A stretch of DNA of 64,000 nucleotides from Oscillospiraceae bacterium (GTDB taxonomy: Bacteria > Bacillota > Clostridia > Saccharofermentanales > Saccharofermentanaceae): assembly GCA_902782125.1 (NCBI GenBank), contig CACZMA010000001.1, positions 1 to 64,000 on the forward strand, in the 5' to 3' direction. Below are positions 33,810 to 41,848 of the stretch, piece by piece. The position numbers were made by a program, and so were the translations under genes. The notes under the pieces are model-generated. The model saw only the letters and a program-made list of their open reading frames with translations, searched no databases and had not been told where the DNA came from. Position 1 is the first letter of the stretch; every line of letters begins with the position of its first letter.

Positions 33810-34886
33810 TCATGCCTCCTTGGAGATAAGCGGTGTTACTGCGAAGAACGACTCGTGAAGGAGCAGATAATCCTTGATATCAAGGCCTGCGGAGTATCCC
33901 ACGAGATTGCCGTCCTTGCCTATGACCCTGTGGCAGGGTACCACTATCGATATCGGGTTGTCGGAACATGCAGCACCGACTGCCCTTGTTATCTTCCTTG
34001 CCTCAAAACGGTTGCCGCCGGACAGAGCCAGGGCTATGTCCTCATAGCTTGCAGTCGTGCCGTAAGAAATGGAGCAGAGCTGTTTCCAGACCTTGAGCTG
34101 GAACTCAGTGCCCCTCATGAACCTGTATCTTATGTCGAACGTAGCCCTCTTATTTGCAAAATACTCGGTAAGCTCCACATAAGCCTTTGCAAGTTCGGAA
34201 GGCAGCATGTCAAGCTGCTCTTCGTCCATATCATAGATGCCGCCATCTGCAGCCTTGATGCATCCTCCCCTACCGAGAAGTCCGAGGCTTCCCGCCACAT
34301 TGAGAATGAACGGATCTTCGATGTGCGAACCTGGATGAAGGAGCCTTATCTCATCGACATAGTCCTTACCGCCCGTGATAACTGCAATTCCGCGTTCGAA
34401 AGGAACAAAGCAGACATTGTATTCCGTATAGCAGGCGGCGGTAAGTGCAAACAAACCGGCATCTTCGAATCCTGTATCAGTCCTGATCTCATCCCTTAAC
34501 ACCGCTTCCTGCATGAATCCGTGAGATACGAGCAGCTCTTCGGTCACGGCATCTTCCGCCCTGCATATCGCGATGACCTTATTGTAGTACTCAGTGAGGA
34601 AACAATACTTCAGCGTAGCTTCCATGATCTCGGACTTGGTGTCCATATCGGCATCTTCCGTGTAAACGAATTCGAGCTGCACGGCGCTCATCTTCCTGTC
34701 GCGGCGGAAGAGCTTAACAACGGCACGGATACTCTCATCCTGTGCGATCAGGACATCAGTCATCCGGCTCGCAACAAACCCTCTGATATCAGTTTCGACC
34801 ACAGAGAGCGTGCCCGACATCAGGCCGCAGGCGCGAAGCTTTGAACTGTCACCTATCTTGATCTTACGAAGATTAATTCCCGCCAT
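33810..34886 (-). CDS. GNAT acetyltransferase fused to O6-alkylguanine-DNA methyltransferase
   Basis: The C-terminal 180 residues are a DNA-repair methyltransferase that takes alkyl groups from O6-alkylguanine onto Cys318 in VPCHRVIG, with the GTEFQLKVWKQLCSISYGTTASYEDIA helix-turn-helix entry and YSAGLDIK. The N-terminal 150 or so residues look like a GNAT-type domain (RKIKIGDSSKL, then YYNKVIAICRAED and ELLVSHGFMQEAVLRDEI). The ATG at 34886 has GGAGG six bases before it and overlaps the lipoprotein gene by 14 bases. I know of Ogt fused to AdaA-like domains, but not commonly to GNAT. Confidence 0.82.
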   Translation of the reverse strand: MAGINLRKIKIGDSSKLRACGLMSGTLSVVETDIRGFVASRMTDVLIAQDESIRAVVKLFRRDRKMSAVQLEFVYTEDADMDTKSEIMEATLKYCFLTEYYNKVIAICRAEDAVTEELLVSHGFMQEAVLRDEIRTDTGFEDAGLFALTAACYTEYNVCFVPFERGIAVITGGKDYVDEIRLLHPGSHIEDPFILNVAGSLGLLGRGGCIKAADGGIYDMDEEQLDMLPSELAKAYVELTEYFANKRATFDIRYRFMRGTEFQLKVWKQLCSISYGTTASYEDIALALSGGNRFEARKITRAVGAACSDNPISIVVPCHRVIGKDGNLVGYSAGLDIKDYLLLHESFFAVTPLISKEA

Positions 34887-36249
34887 AGCATGCCTCCGGA
34901 TCAAAATCCTCATCAAGGGTGAAGAATTCGGCAAGATACTCACCCGAATTCCTGTACAGCGGGTTATCGTATCCCGCAGGACAATAGACCGCGTTGTCCA
35001 TTATCTGGCTGTATATGTAAGCCTCTGTCCCGAAGAACTCATCCGCACAGACTTCGTCCCAAAGGCCCTGATCTCTTATAACGGGCAGATATCCGGACAT
35101 GTCTTCTGTCCTGTATATCAGAAGCTGTGCATCAACGTCATATGTAATAAACTCCGCGAACTCAGCAGCAAATTCCTTATCGCCGCAGTTCTCCGATACG
35201 CACAGGCTGTACGGTTCAAGGTAAGGAACACCCGGATTTGCCGTATCGGCACAAGGCAGCCTAAGAACATACAGCTTGCCGGGGAAGTACTCAGACCATA
35301 GCCCGATACTATCCGACGTCTCGAGCCATAACGCAGCATTACGCGCGAAAACAGGATCCGCGCCGCTCGCATCCGTGTTGGAAGCAAGACCGCCCTCATA
35401 GAGACCTCTTATATAGCCGATATCCTCCGCGAGAACTTCTGAAGCGCCCTCACTGTCATTCTTATACTCGTTATACATCATGAACGAATATGCCTTATCG
35501 CCGTCAAAACTGCCGGCAATGTACGGAGCAAGCTTATATGCAGAAGCAAATGGCACCACACTGCCCTCTGCATTCTCTGATGCTATGTCTTCAAGATACG
35601 TAAGGAGTTCATCTGTTGTGAACTTGGAAGACAATATACCCGAATCAGGTATGTAGTCGCTGTTGCCGAGAAGGACTATCGCGGAAGAATAATGCGGGAT
35701 ACCATAATAGACACCGTCTTCTGACGCTGCCTGCAGAGCACCAACATATATCTGGGACATGTCTATGTATTCGGAGTCCGAGATATACTCATTGAGTTCC
35801 GTGCAATACCCTCCCGAATATACGGAAGCGCAATCCTGAGCGAGGAAAACATCAGGCATGTATCCGTTGTCATCCCAGGATTTGACAGATATGAGGTCTG
35901 CACCATTGGAAGGAACTTCACTGTTAGTGATGACAAAGTCCGTAGACACCTCATCCAAAGAAGCAAGATCGATATCTGCTCCGGTATACATGTCATCCCA
36001 GGTTCCGCTGCGTTTCATATAGAACATGGCGGAAAGATATCTGACGGTGTCATCAGAATAAGGGAGCGCCACGGACAGCATCTTAATGGTCTTGGAATCA
36101 CTTGCTGAAGTCTCGGTCTCTTCAGCCGGAGCAGATGCTTCAGGCTCTCCCGGCAGCTCAGGGAAAACGTTCTCTTCGCGTTTGCAGGCGGATACGCAGA
36201 ACGCCAGGCACAAAAATGCCGCTGTAAGAGCTATTCTCTTTGAATACAC
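34873..36249 (-). CDS. Extracellular solute-binding lipoprotein
   Basis: This is a family-1 type ABC substrate-binding protein of about 458 residues. It has a signal peptide ending in a lipobox (CVSAC), an acidic Ser/Glu/Thr-rich linker and a domain with YYGIPHYSSAIVLLGNSDYI and PYSLCVSENCGDKEFAAEF typical of sugar or oligosaccharide binders. An ATG at 36276 overlaps the -10 box of the likely promoter, so I prefer the GTG at 36249, 11 bases after AGGAGG. No permease or ATPase gene is near, so it is an orphan. Confidence 0.82.
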   Translation of the reverse strand: MYSKRIALTAAFLCLAFCVSACKREENVFPELPGEPEASAPAEETETSASDSKTIKMLSVALPYSDDTVRYLSAMFYMKRSGTWDDMYTGADIDLASLDEVSTDFVITNSEVPSNGADLISVKSWDDNGYMPDVFLAQDCASVYSGGYCTELNEYISDSEYIDMSQIYVGALQAASEDGVYYGIPHYSSAIVLLGNSDYIPDSGILSSKFTTDELLTYLEDIASENAEGSVVPFASAYKLAPYIAGSFDGDKAYSFMMYNEYKNDSEGASEVLAEDIGYIRGLYEGGLASNTDASGADPVFARNAALWLETSDSIGLWSEYFPGKLYVLRLPCADTANPGVPYLEPYSLCVSENCGDKEFAAEFAEFITYDVDAQLLIYRTEDMSGYLPVIRDQGLWDEVCADEFFGTEAYIYSQIMDNAVYCPAGYDNPLYRNSGEYLAEFFTLDEDFDPEACYGGN

Positions 36250-36274
36250 TTTCCCGTTTACCTCCTGCCATTTC

Positions 36275-36301
36275 ATTATATCATTACTTGTCTTCCGGCA
36301 A
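36275..36301 (-). promoter_or_regulatory. Likely promoter of the solute-binding lipoprotein operon
   Basis: TATAAT (36280-36275) with TTGCCG (36301-36296) at a short 15-base spacing on the minus strand. Its place argues that translation begins at the GTG at 36249. Confidence 0.5.
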
Positions 36302-36312
36302 CCCCTTCCGAC

Positions 36313-36341
36313 TTGACATTAAGGCCTCTAATGAGTATATT
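36313..36341 (+). promoter_or_regulatory. Promoter of tRNA-Thr
   Basis: TTGACA (36313-36318), 17 bases, then TATATT (36336-36341), ten bases before the tRNA 5' end. Confidence 0.85.
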
Positions 36342-36351
36342 TTTATGGCAC

Positions 36352-36426
36352 GCCAATGTGGCTCAGGGGTAGAGCAATTCACTCGTAATGAATAGGTCGT
36401 GGGTTCGATTCCCACCATTGGCTCCA
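36352..36426 (+). tRNA. tRNA-Thr (anticodon CGT)
   Basis: The 75-base sequence folds as a full cloverleaf: acceptor GCCAATG/CATTGGC, D stem GCTC/GAGC, anticodon stem ATTCA/TGAAT with loop CTCGTAA, T stem GTGGG/CCCAC with TTCGATT, and encoded CCA. The anticodon CGT reads ACG (threonine). A consensus promoter precedes it and a long hairpin follows. Confidence 0.96.
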
Positions 36427-36432
36427 AAACTC

Positions 36433-36501
36433 ACAAACCCCTTCGTTTGCTTAGGTCCTCCGCGCTTCGCTTGTGCGGAAAACGCAAACAAAGGGGTTTG
36501 T
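36433..36501 (+). repeat. Dispersed 3' hairpin element, copy 1
   Basis: Outer arms 36433-36443 and 36491-36501 (11 bp), then GTTTGC/GCAAAC, enclose a core (TTAGGTCCTCCGCGCTTCGC and on to GTGCGGAAA). The same core occurs at 37272-37334 in the opposite orientation with different but again self-complementary arms. It lies directly 3' of tRNA-Thr and may act as its terminator. Confidence 0.75.
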
Positions 36502-36517
36502 TCGTTACAGGAGTTAT

Positions 36518-37216
36518 ATGTTAGGTTTAGTTTTTGATATAGACGACACTCTCTACTGCAGGCAGGATATGCTCGTTAAGGCAGCAGAGACGGTGCTCGG
36601 AACACGCGTTGATGATCCTCTTCACTTCATCAAGATCTTCTACGATAAGAGCGATATCAACATGAAGGATCTCGAATCCGGCAGGATTACGACCAGAGAG
36701 ATAAACGGTTGGCGATACGAAGAGACATTCAAAGCGCTGTCTCTGCCCTACAAAAACGGCGACGGAGTCTTATCAGCCGATGCTTATCTCGAACTGCAGA
36801 GCCACATGGCGCTCAGCGACGATATGATCAGAACTCTGGACGCCCTTGCTACCAATCCTGAGATCAGACTTGCCGTGCTTACTGCCGGTGAATCAGAACA
36901 TCAGCGGCACAAAGTCGACATGCTCGGACTGGACAGATGGTTCGACCGTGAGAATGTGATTGTCTCCGGCGAGACAGGCTTCTCGAAGCCCGATATCAGA
37001 TTGTGCCGGACAGTCGAAGAGAAGCTTGGTCTTAAGCCTGCCGAACTCTGGATGATCGGCGACTCCTATAAGCACGACATCACGGGTGCAATGGACAGTG
37101 GCTGGCATACAATATGGATCAACAGAAGCTCTTTACCGAAGCCGGACAGACTCCCCGACTTTGAAGTCACAACTGACCAAGAACTGACTTCACTTCTAAG
37201 AACACAATTCACTTAA
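36518..37216 (+). CDS. HAD-family hydrolase, YjjG-like
   Basis: This 232-residue HAD phosphatase has motif I FDIDDTLY, a helical cap, motif II LTAGES, the Lys of motif III in GFSKPDIRLC and motif IV WMIGDSYKHDITGA. YjjG-like members act on nucleoside monophosphates and similar small phosphates. The ATG at 36518 has AGGAG four bases before it; an earlier ATG lies inside the hairpin element. The gene is bracketed by the two inverted copies of the dispersed hairpin element. Confidence 0.85.
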   Translation: MLGLVFDIDDTLYCRQDMLVKAAETVLGTRVDDPLHFIKIFYDKSDINMKDLESGRITTREINGWRYEETFKALSLPYKNGDGVLSADAYLELQSHMALSDDMIRTLDALATNPEIRLAVLTAGESEHQRHKVDMLGLDRWFDRENVIVSGETGFSKPDIRLCRTVEEKLGLKPAELWMIGDSYKHDITGAMDSGWHTIWINRSSLPKPDRLPDFEVTTDQELTSLLRTQFT

Positions 37217-37221
37217 AGCAA

Positions 37222-37249
37222 AAGGGCTGCGAACAACTTCGCAGCCCTT
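37222..37249. terminator. Hairpin terminator between converging HAD and purH genes
   Basis: A perfect 12-bp stem (37222-37233 with 37238-37249), loop of four. The minus strand continues TTTTGCTTT, so it serves the purine operon best, and possibly both directions. Confidence 0.8.
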
Positions 37250-37271
37250 GAGCATTACTGTTCCTGAGTGA

Positions 37272-37334
37272 GGCTGTTTTGCGAGCGATTTCCGCAAAAG
37301 CGTAGCGCGGAGGACCTAAGCGAGCAAAACAACC
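37272..37334 (-). repeat. Dispersed 3' hairpin element, copy 2
   Basis: Arms 37272-37282 and 37324-37334 pair over 11 bp with one mismatch and enclose the same core as copy 1, read on the minus strand. It lies directly 3' of purH, so both copies follow the end of a transcribed gene in the same sense. Confidence 0.75.
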
Positions 37335-37342
37335 GAACGAAA

Positions 37343-38521
37343 TCAGTGATGGAATAAGCGAATTCCCGTGAATGCCATCGCCATGTTGTACTTGTTGCAT
37401 GTCATGATGACATGGTCGTCGCGGATGGATCCGCCGGGTTCGGCAATGTACTTAACACCGCTCTTGTAAGCACGCTCGATGTTATCGCCGAACGGGAAGA
37501 ATGCATCTGAACCGAGTGCAACATCAGTGTTCTTTGCAAGCCATGCTTTCTTCTCCTCGATCGTAAGGGGCTCCGGCTTCTCCTTGAACAGAGTCTGCCA
37601 TACGCCGTCGCGGAGTACATCCTCATATTCGTCAGACATATAGACATCGATGGTGTTGTCTCTGTCAGGACGGCCGATACCGTCAACGAACTTAAGGCCC
37701 ATGACCTTCGGGTTCTGTCTCATCCACCAGTTGTCAGCCTTGGAACCTGCAAGTCTTGTGCAGTGGATCCTAGACTGCTGGCCGGCACCGATACCGATTG
37801 CCTGTCCGTCCTTAACATAGCAGACGGAGTTACTCTGAGTGTACTTGAGAGTGATCAGAGAGATGAGAAGGTCGATCTTCTTGTCATCAGGGATGTCCTT
37901 GTTGTCTGTAACGATGTTGGAGAGAAGGTCGTTGTTGATAGCGAGCTCATTCCTTCCCTGCTCGAATGTGACACCGAATACCTGCTTTGTCTCGATGGGA
38001 TCGGGTATATAATCAGGATCGATCTTGATGACATTGTATGTGCCCTTACGCTTGGACTTCAGGATCTCGAGAGCATCATCGGTATAACCGGGAGCGATGA
38101 TACCGTCGGATACTTCTCTCTTGAGCATTGTAGCTGTGATCGCATCGCAAGTATCGGAAAGGGCAACAAAGTCACCGTAAGAAGACATTCTGTCAGCGCC
38201 TCTTGCTCTGGCATAAGCGCATGCGATCGGTGAGAGTTCGCCGAGGTCATCAACGAAGTAGATCTTTGCTTCTGTCTCGGACAGGGGCTTGCCTACTGCA
38301 GCGCCTGCAGGAGATACATGCTTGAATGAAGTAGCAGACGGAAGGCCTGTAGCAATCTTGAGTTCTCTTACGAGCTGCCAGCCGTTGAAAGCATCAAGCA
38401 GATTGATATATCCGGGCTTTCCGTTCAGCACTTCGATCGGAAGGTCGGATCCGTTGTTCATAAAAACCCTGGAAGGCTTCTGGTTGGGGTTGCAGCCGTA
38501 CTTAAGGGCCATCTCGTTCAT
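37343..38521 (-). CDS. purH: AICAR transformylase (stand-alone PurH C-terminal type)
   Basis: This 392-residue enzyme formylates AICAR to FAICAR with 10-formyl-tetrahydrofolate, the ninth step of IMP synthesis. It begins MALKYGCNPNQKPSR after three extra residues and has SFKHVSPAGAAVG with the catalytic Lys-His pair, NSVCYVKDGQAIGIGAGQQSR and SDAFFPFGDNIERA. The IMP cyclohydrolase domain usual in PurH is absent; a separate PurO gene lies directly upstream. GGAGG precedes the ATG. Confidence 0.93.
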   Translation of the reverse strand: MNEMALKYGCNPNQKPSRVFMNNGSDLPIEVLNGKPGYINLLDAFNGWQLVRELKIATGLPSATSFKHVSPAGAAVGKPLSETEAKIYFVDDLGELSPIACAYARARGADRMSSYGDFVALSDTCDAITATMLKREVSDGIIAPGYTDDALEILKSKRKGTYNVIKIDPDYIPDPIETKQVFGVTFEQGRNELAINNDLLSNIVTDNKDIPDDKKIDLLISLITLKYTQSNSVCYVKDGQAIGIGAGQQSRIHCTRLAGSKADNWWMRQNPKVMGLKFVDGIGRPDRDNTIDVYMSDEYEDVLRDGVWQTLFKEKPEPLTIEEKKAWLAKNTDVALGSDAFFPFGDNIERAYKSGVKYIAEPGGSIRDDHVIMTCNKYNMAMAFTGIRLFHH

Positions 38522-38546
38522 AGTTTTATTCCTCCGCGGTTAATAA

Positions 38547-39260
38547 TTATACGTTCTTGTTTACGATTCTCGTGTCAGCCTTGCCTGTAGCGATATCGAT
38601 GTATCTTACAAAGAGTGATACCTTGTTGTCATCGTTCAGAGACTCCCACACATTGGCAGTGAACTCGTCGATATCCCCCTTGATCTCAACCTTCTCAGGC
38701 TCACCTTCGAAAGAAGGAAGCGGGTTGCCGTCACCCATGTATGTGTGCAGGAATCTGCCGATGCCGGCCTTGGGGTTGGTATATGTGAATGTGTGGCGCT
38801 CACATGAAGACGGATCGCCGTCAGCACTCTTCAGGATGGACATTGCATAGTTGTATGTACCACCCTCAACGTGCATGATACCGGATATTCTCGGAGTATA
38901 GTTCGGAGCATCATCCTCGAACTCTCTGCATCTTAATGACTGCTCGAAAGTCATCTGCTTATCCATGCCGTCGTAGATCGTATCAGTCTGGTCACCGTTG
39001 GTAACGATGGTCTTGTTGCCGAGTACTCTTACGGGAGAATAGATGATGAGGTGCGGATCCGTAAGCTTGGAAGGATCAAAAGCCTCTGTCTTGATTCCGT
39101 CCTCTGTTGCCGTGAACACACGGTTACGGGAATTAACACTCCTGCCCATGATGAAGTAAGCTGTTACAGCCTTGCTTCCGTCTTCTGATCTTCCGATCAC
39201 GATTCCTCTTCCGGGATATGAATTCTCCTTAAGAAGCTTACCCAAATCTGCTGTTTCCAT
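38547..39260 (-). CDS. purO: IMP cyclohydrolase, PurO type
   Basis: This 237-residue protein resembles archaeal-type IMP cyclohydrolase, which closes FAICAR to IMP. Features are YPGRGIVIGRSEDG, AYFIMGRSVNSRNRVF, NYTPRISGIMH and ERHTFTY with GIGRFLHTYMGDGNPLPSF. It pairs with the cyclohydrolase-free transformylase downstream and so completes the pathway. AGGAGG precedes the ATG. Confidence 0.9.
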   Translation of the reverse strand: METADLGKLLKENSYPGRGIVIGRSEDGSKAVTAYFIMGRSVNSRNRVFTATEDGIKTEAFDPSKLTDPHLIIYSPVRVLGNKTIVTNGDQTDTIYDGMDKQMTFEQSLRCREFEDDAPNYTPRISGIMHVEGGTYNYAMSILKSADGDPSSCERHTFTYTNPKAGIGRFLHTYMGDGNPLPSFEGEPEKVEIKGDIDEFTANVWESLNDDNKVSLFVRYIDIATGKADTRIVNKNV

Positions 39261-39279
39261 TGACGGATCCTCCTGTATT

Positions 39280-39903
39280 TTATTCTCTTACGTATGCAAT
39301 GTTGTTATCGATCTCCACCTTGCCGTCTGCTATAAGCCTTATAGCCTTCGGAAGGATCTCCCACTCGCATTCCTTCATGATGCGCTTCTGCAGTGTCTCG
39401 GGAGTATCATCGGGCAGGACATCCACTGACTTCTGCAGCAGTATCGGGCCCTCATCATAATTCTCGTTCACGAAATGCACCGTGGCACCGCTGACCTTTA
39501 CGCCTCTCGCAAGGGCTGCCCTGTGAGGCTTGATGCCGTACATGCCGGCACCGCAGAAAGACGGAATGAGCGCGGGATGTATGTTGATTATACGATTGGA
39601 ATACTCGCTGACGATCTTCGGTCCGAGGAGTGAGAGATATCCTGCAAGGACCACCAGTTCGGCACCGGAAGCCTTAACCTCCTCTACGACCTTCTGATCC
39701 CATTCAGCCTTGTCTGCAAAATCAGCAGAACGGAGTACGACAGACTTTATGCCGTTATCCGCAGCACGTGTAAGTGCATAAGCATCGGGAGAAGACGACA
39801 GCACAAGGACTATCTCGATATCCTGAAGGATACCTGTCTTCGTATTATCGATTATCGCCTGAAGGTTAGTACCGCCTCCGGAGACAAATACTGCTATCTT
39901 CAT
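39280..39903 (-). CDS. purN: Phosphoribosylglycinamide formyltransferase
   Basis: GAR transformylase adds the first formyl group from 10-formyl-tetrahydrofolate. The 207-residue protein has VSGGGTNLQAIID, VLAGYLSLLGPKIV, the catalytic Asn-His in INIHPALIPSF and the Asp in NYDEGPILLQ. It lies 12 bases after purF in the purine operon. Confidence 0.95.
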   Translation of the reverse strand: MKIAVFVSGGGTNLQAIIDNTKTGILQDIEIVLVLSSSPDAYALTRAADNGIKSVVLRSADFADKAEWDQKVVEEVKASGAELVVLAGYLSLLGPKIVSEYSNRIINIHPALIPSFCGAGMYGIKPHRAALARGVKVSGATVHFVNENYDEGPILLQKSVDVLPDDTPETLQKRIMKECEWEILPKAIRLIADGKVEIDNNIAYVRE

Positions 39904-39915
39904 CCGTTACTCCTC

Positions 39916-41301
39916 TTAAAACTCAGTATCTTCAGGTCTGCCTGCGACGAAGTTGCCGTCAAAGCAAGCAGCACAAACATCGCATTCGATCGTGTTGAGA
40001 CACTCCTTGAGCTTGTCCAGGCTGATGTATCCGAGAGAATCTGCGCCGATCATCTGTCTGATGTCTTCAACAGACTTGGTAGCGGCAGGAAGTTCTGTCT
40101 CGGAAGAAGCGTTTGCTCCGTAGCAGCAGCCGAACTTTACCGGAGGAGAAGCGAGTCTTACGTGTACTTCCTTGGCACCGTTCTCTCTGAGGAAGCTGAT
40201 GATGTGCTTTGTTGTGGTACCTCTTACGAGGGAGTCATCAACGATCGCGATCCTCTTGTCCTTGATGGCTGTCTTAAGAGCAGCAAACTTCATCTTGACC
40301 GCGAGTTCACGCTGTGTCTGCGTGCTCTTGATGAACGTTCTGCCGACATAGCGGTTCTTGAGAAGACCTGCGCCGTAAGGAACGCCGAGACCTGCCGCAA
40401 AACCTTCAGCAGCGGCATTACCGGAGTCAGGCGCACCGATTACGAGGTCGACATCACAGGGATGAAGCTCAGCCAAAGCCTTACCTGCTCTGTATCTGGA
40501 ATCAAAAACACTCATACCGTCGATGACGGAATCAGGTCTTGCAATATATACATACTCAAAGATGCACACCTTGCCGTCCTGTCTGTTCGTGGGACTCTCT
40601 TTGTAGAATGTAGATTTAACGCCCTCCGAAGAGATAGAGATGATCTCGCCCGGCTCGATGTCTCTTATGAATTCAGCGCCGATAGCATCGAGCGCACAAT
40701 TCTCGGAAGACAGGAAATATGTATCGCCGATCCTACCGAGAACGAGCGGTCTGATTCCGTAAGGATCTCTTACGCCGATGAGCTTGTTGTCTGTCATGAA
40801 GATCATGGAATATACACCATGGATCTCTTTCATCGTCTCGAGGATAGCCGGCTCGCACTCGTCAGTCTTGATGCGGTTCCTGGAGAACAGCGAGAGGATG
40901 AGCTCCGCATCGATGTTTGTCTGGAAGATCGCACCCTGGTTAACGAGCTCTTCCTTGATGGCGGAAGCATTCATTACGACAGAGTCGCATGTAAGTCCGA
41001 TGTTGCCTACTCTTGACTTGATGATGATAGGCTGGATGGCTTCGGTGCCTGACTCTCTGGGCGAACCGCCTCTCGCGTGGCCGATGGCGGAGAATCCGGT
41101 AAGAGCCGAGATGGTAACTTCATCGAATACGTCGGTTACCAGGCCGGGATTCTTGTGGATCAGGAATGAACCGCCGTTATTGACTGCAATACCTGCGGAC
41201 TCCTGTCCTCTGTGCTGAAGTGAGAAGATTCCGTAATAACAGGATCTTGTCACATCCTCCGTGTTGCCCTTGATGTTGAAAGCACCGAAAATACCACTCA
41301 T
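39916..41301 (-). CDS. purF: Amidophosphoribosyltransferase with degenerate glutaminase domain
   Basis: PurF makes phosphoribosylamine from PRPP and glutamine. The phosphoribosyltransferase half of this 461-residue protein is intact: IVDDSLVRGTTTKHI binds PRPP, LLKNRYVGRTFI is conserved, and Cys residues for the iron-sulfur cluster remain (KVCIFEYVY, FGCCYG, CDVCAACF). The glutaminase half is not. It starts MSGIFGAF, so Ser replaces the nucleophilic Cys; the HNGN oxyanion motif is TCDSV; RYxTxG is RGGSPRESG. It may use ammonia, work with another glutaminase, or be a paralogue of a normal PurF elsewhere. Confidence 0.93.
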   Translation of the reverse strand: MSGIFGAFNIKGNTEDVTRSCYYGIFSLQHRGQESAGIAVNNGGSFLIHKNPGLVTDVFDEVTISALTGFSAIGHARGGSPRESGTEAIQPIIIKSRVGNIGLTCDSVVMNASAIKEELVNQGAIFQTNIDAELILSLFSRNRIKTDECEPAILETMKEIHGVYSMIFMTDNKLIGVRDPYGIRPLVLGRIGDTYFLSSENCALDAIGAEFIRDIEPGEIISISSEGVKSTFYKESPTNRQDGKVCIFEYVYIARPDSVIDGMSVFDSRYRAGKALAELHPCDVDLVIGAPDSGNAAAEGFAAGLGVPYGAGLLKNRYVGRTFIKSTQTQRELAVKMKFAALKTAIKDKRIAIVDDSLVRGTTTKHIISFLRENGAKEVHVRLASPPVKFGCCYGANASSETELPAATKSVEDIRQMIGADSLGYISLDKLKECLNTIECDVCAACFDGNFVAGRPEDTEF

Positions 41302-41322
41302 TTGAGTCTTGCTCCTTAACCT

Positions 41323-41826
41323 TTAGATATTCGCTATTTTCTCCTTCAGAGCCGCATCCTTGGCGTCTACTGAAGATTTGAGTTCTTCTTTGTATTCAGC
41401 GAGCTTTGCTCTCAGCTCGCCGTCTCTTATCGCTATCATCTGGCAGGCCAGGATAGCTGCATTGGCTGCGCCGTCAATGGCAACAGTCGCTACCGGTATG
41501 CCCGTAGGCATCTGTACTGTGGCATAAAGCGCATCAACGCCGTTAAGAGCGCCTCCCTTGCAGGGAACTCCGATAACGGGGAGCGTCGTATGTGCAGCAA
41601 GAACACCGGCAAGGTGAGCCGCGAGGCCTGCAGCCGCGATTATTACATCATATCCTTCTGATTCTGCTTCACTTGCAAGCTTGGCAGCACGCTCGGGAGT
41701 CCTGTGGGCAGAAGCCACTGTGGCATCATAAGCCACATCGAACTTGGAGAGCATCTTAAAACATTTTTCCATTACGGGGAAATCGGAATCCGAACCCATT
41801 ACAACAAGAACTTTACCGTTTGACAT
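41323..41826 (-). CDS. purE: N5-carboxyaminoimidazole ribonucleotide mutase
   Basis: This class I PurE (167 residues) moves the carboxyl group to make CAIR. It has MGSDSDFPVM, the catalytic SAHRTPER, AAAGLAAHLAGVLAAHT and QMPTGIPVATVAI. The ATG at 41826 has AAAGG upstream; the frame is open further but into the capA end. It begins only 22 bases after the capA stop, so the purine genes may be read from the capA promoter. Confidence 0.96.
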   Translation of the reverse strand: MSNGKVLVVMGSDSDFPVMEKCFKMLSKFDVAYDATVASAHRTPERAAKLASEAESEGYDVIIAAAGLAAHLAGVLAAHTTLPVIGVPCKGGALNGVDALYATVQMPTGIPVATVAIDGAANAAILACQMIAIRDGELRAKLAEYKEELKSSVDAKDAALKEKIANI

Positions 41827-41848
41827 AATATCAGCCTTTCTCAAAAAA

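Noticed and set aside
36352-36426. tRNA-Thr as an integration site for a mobile element
   Set aside because: I see no second copy of the tRNA 3' end and no integrase gene nearby.
39916-41301. A different PurF start that would restore the N-terminal Cys
   Set aside because: No upstream in-frame codon gives a Cys-Gly start, and the other two glutaminase motifs are also changed.
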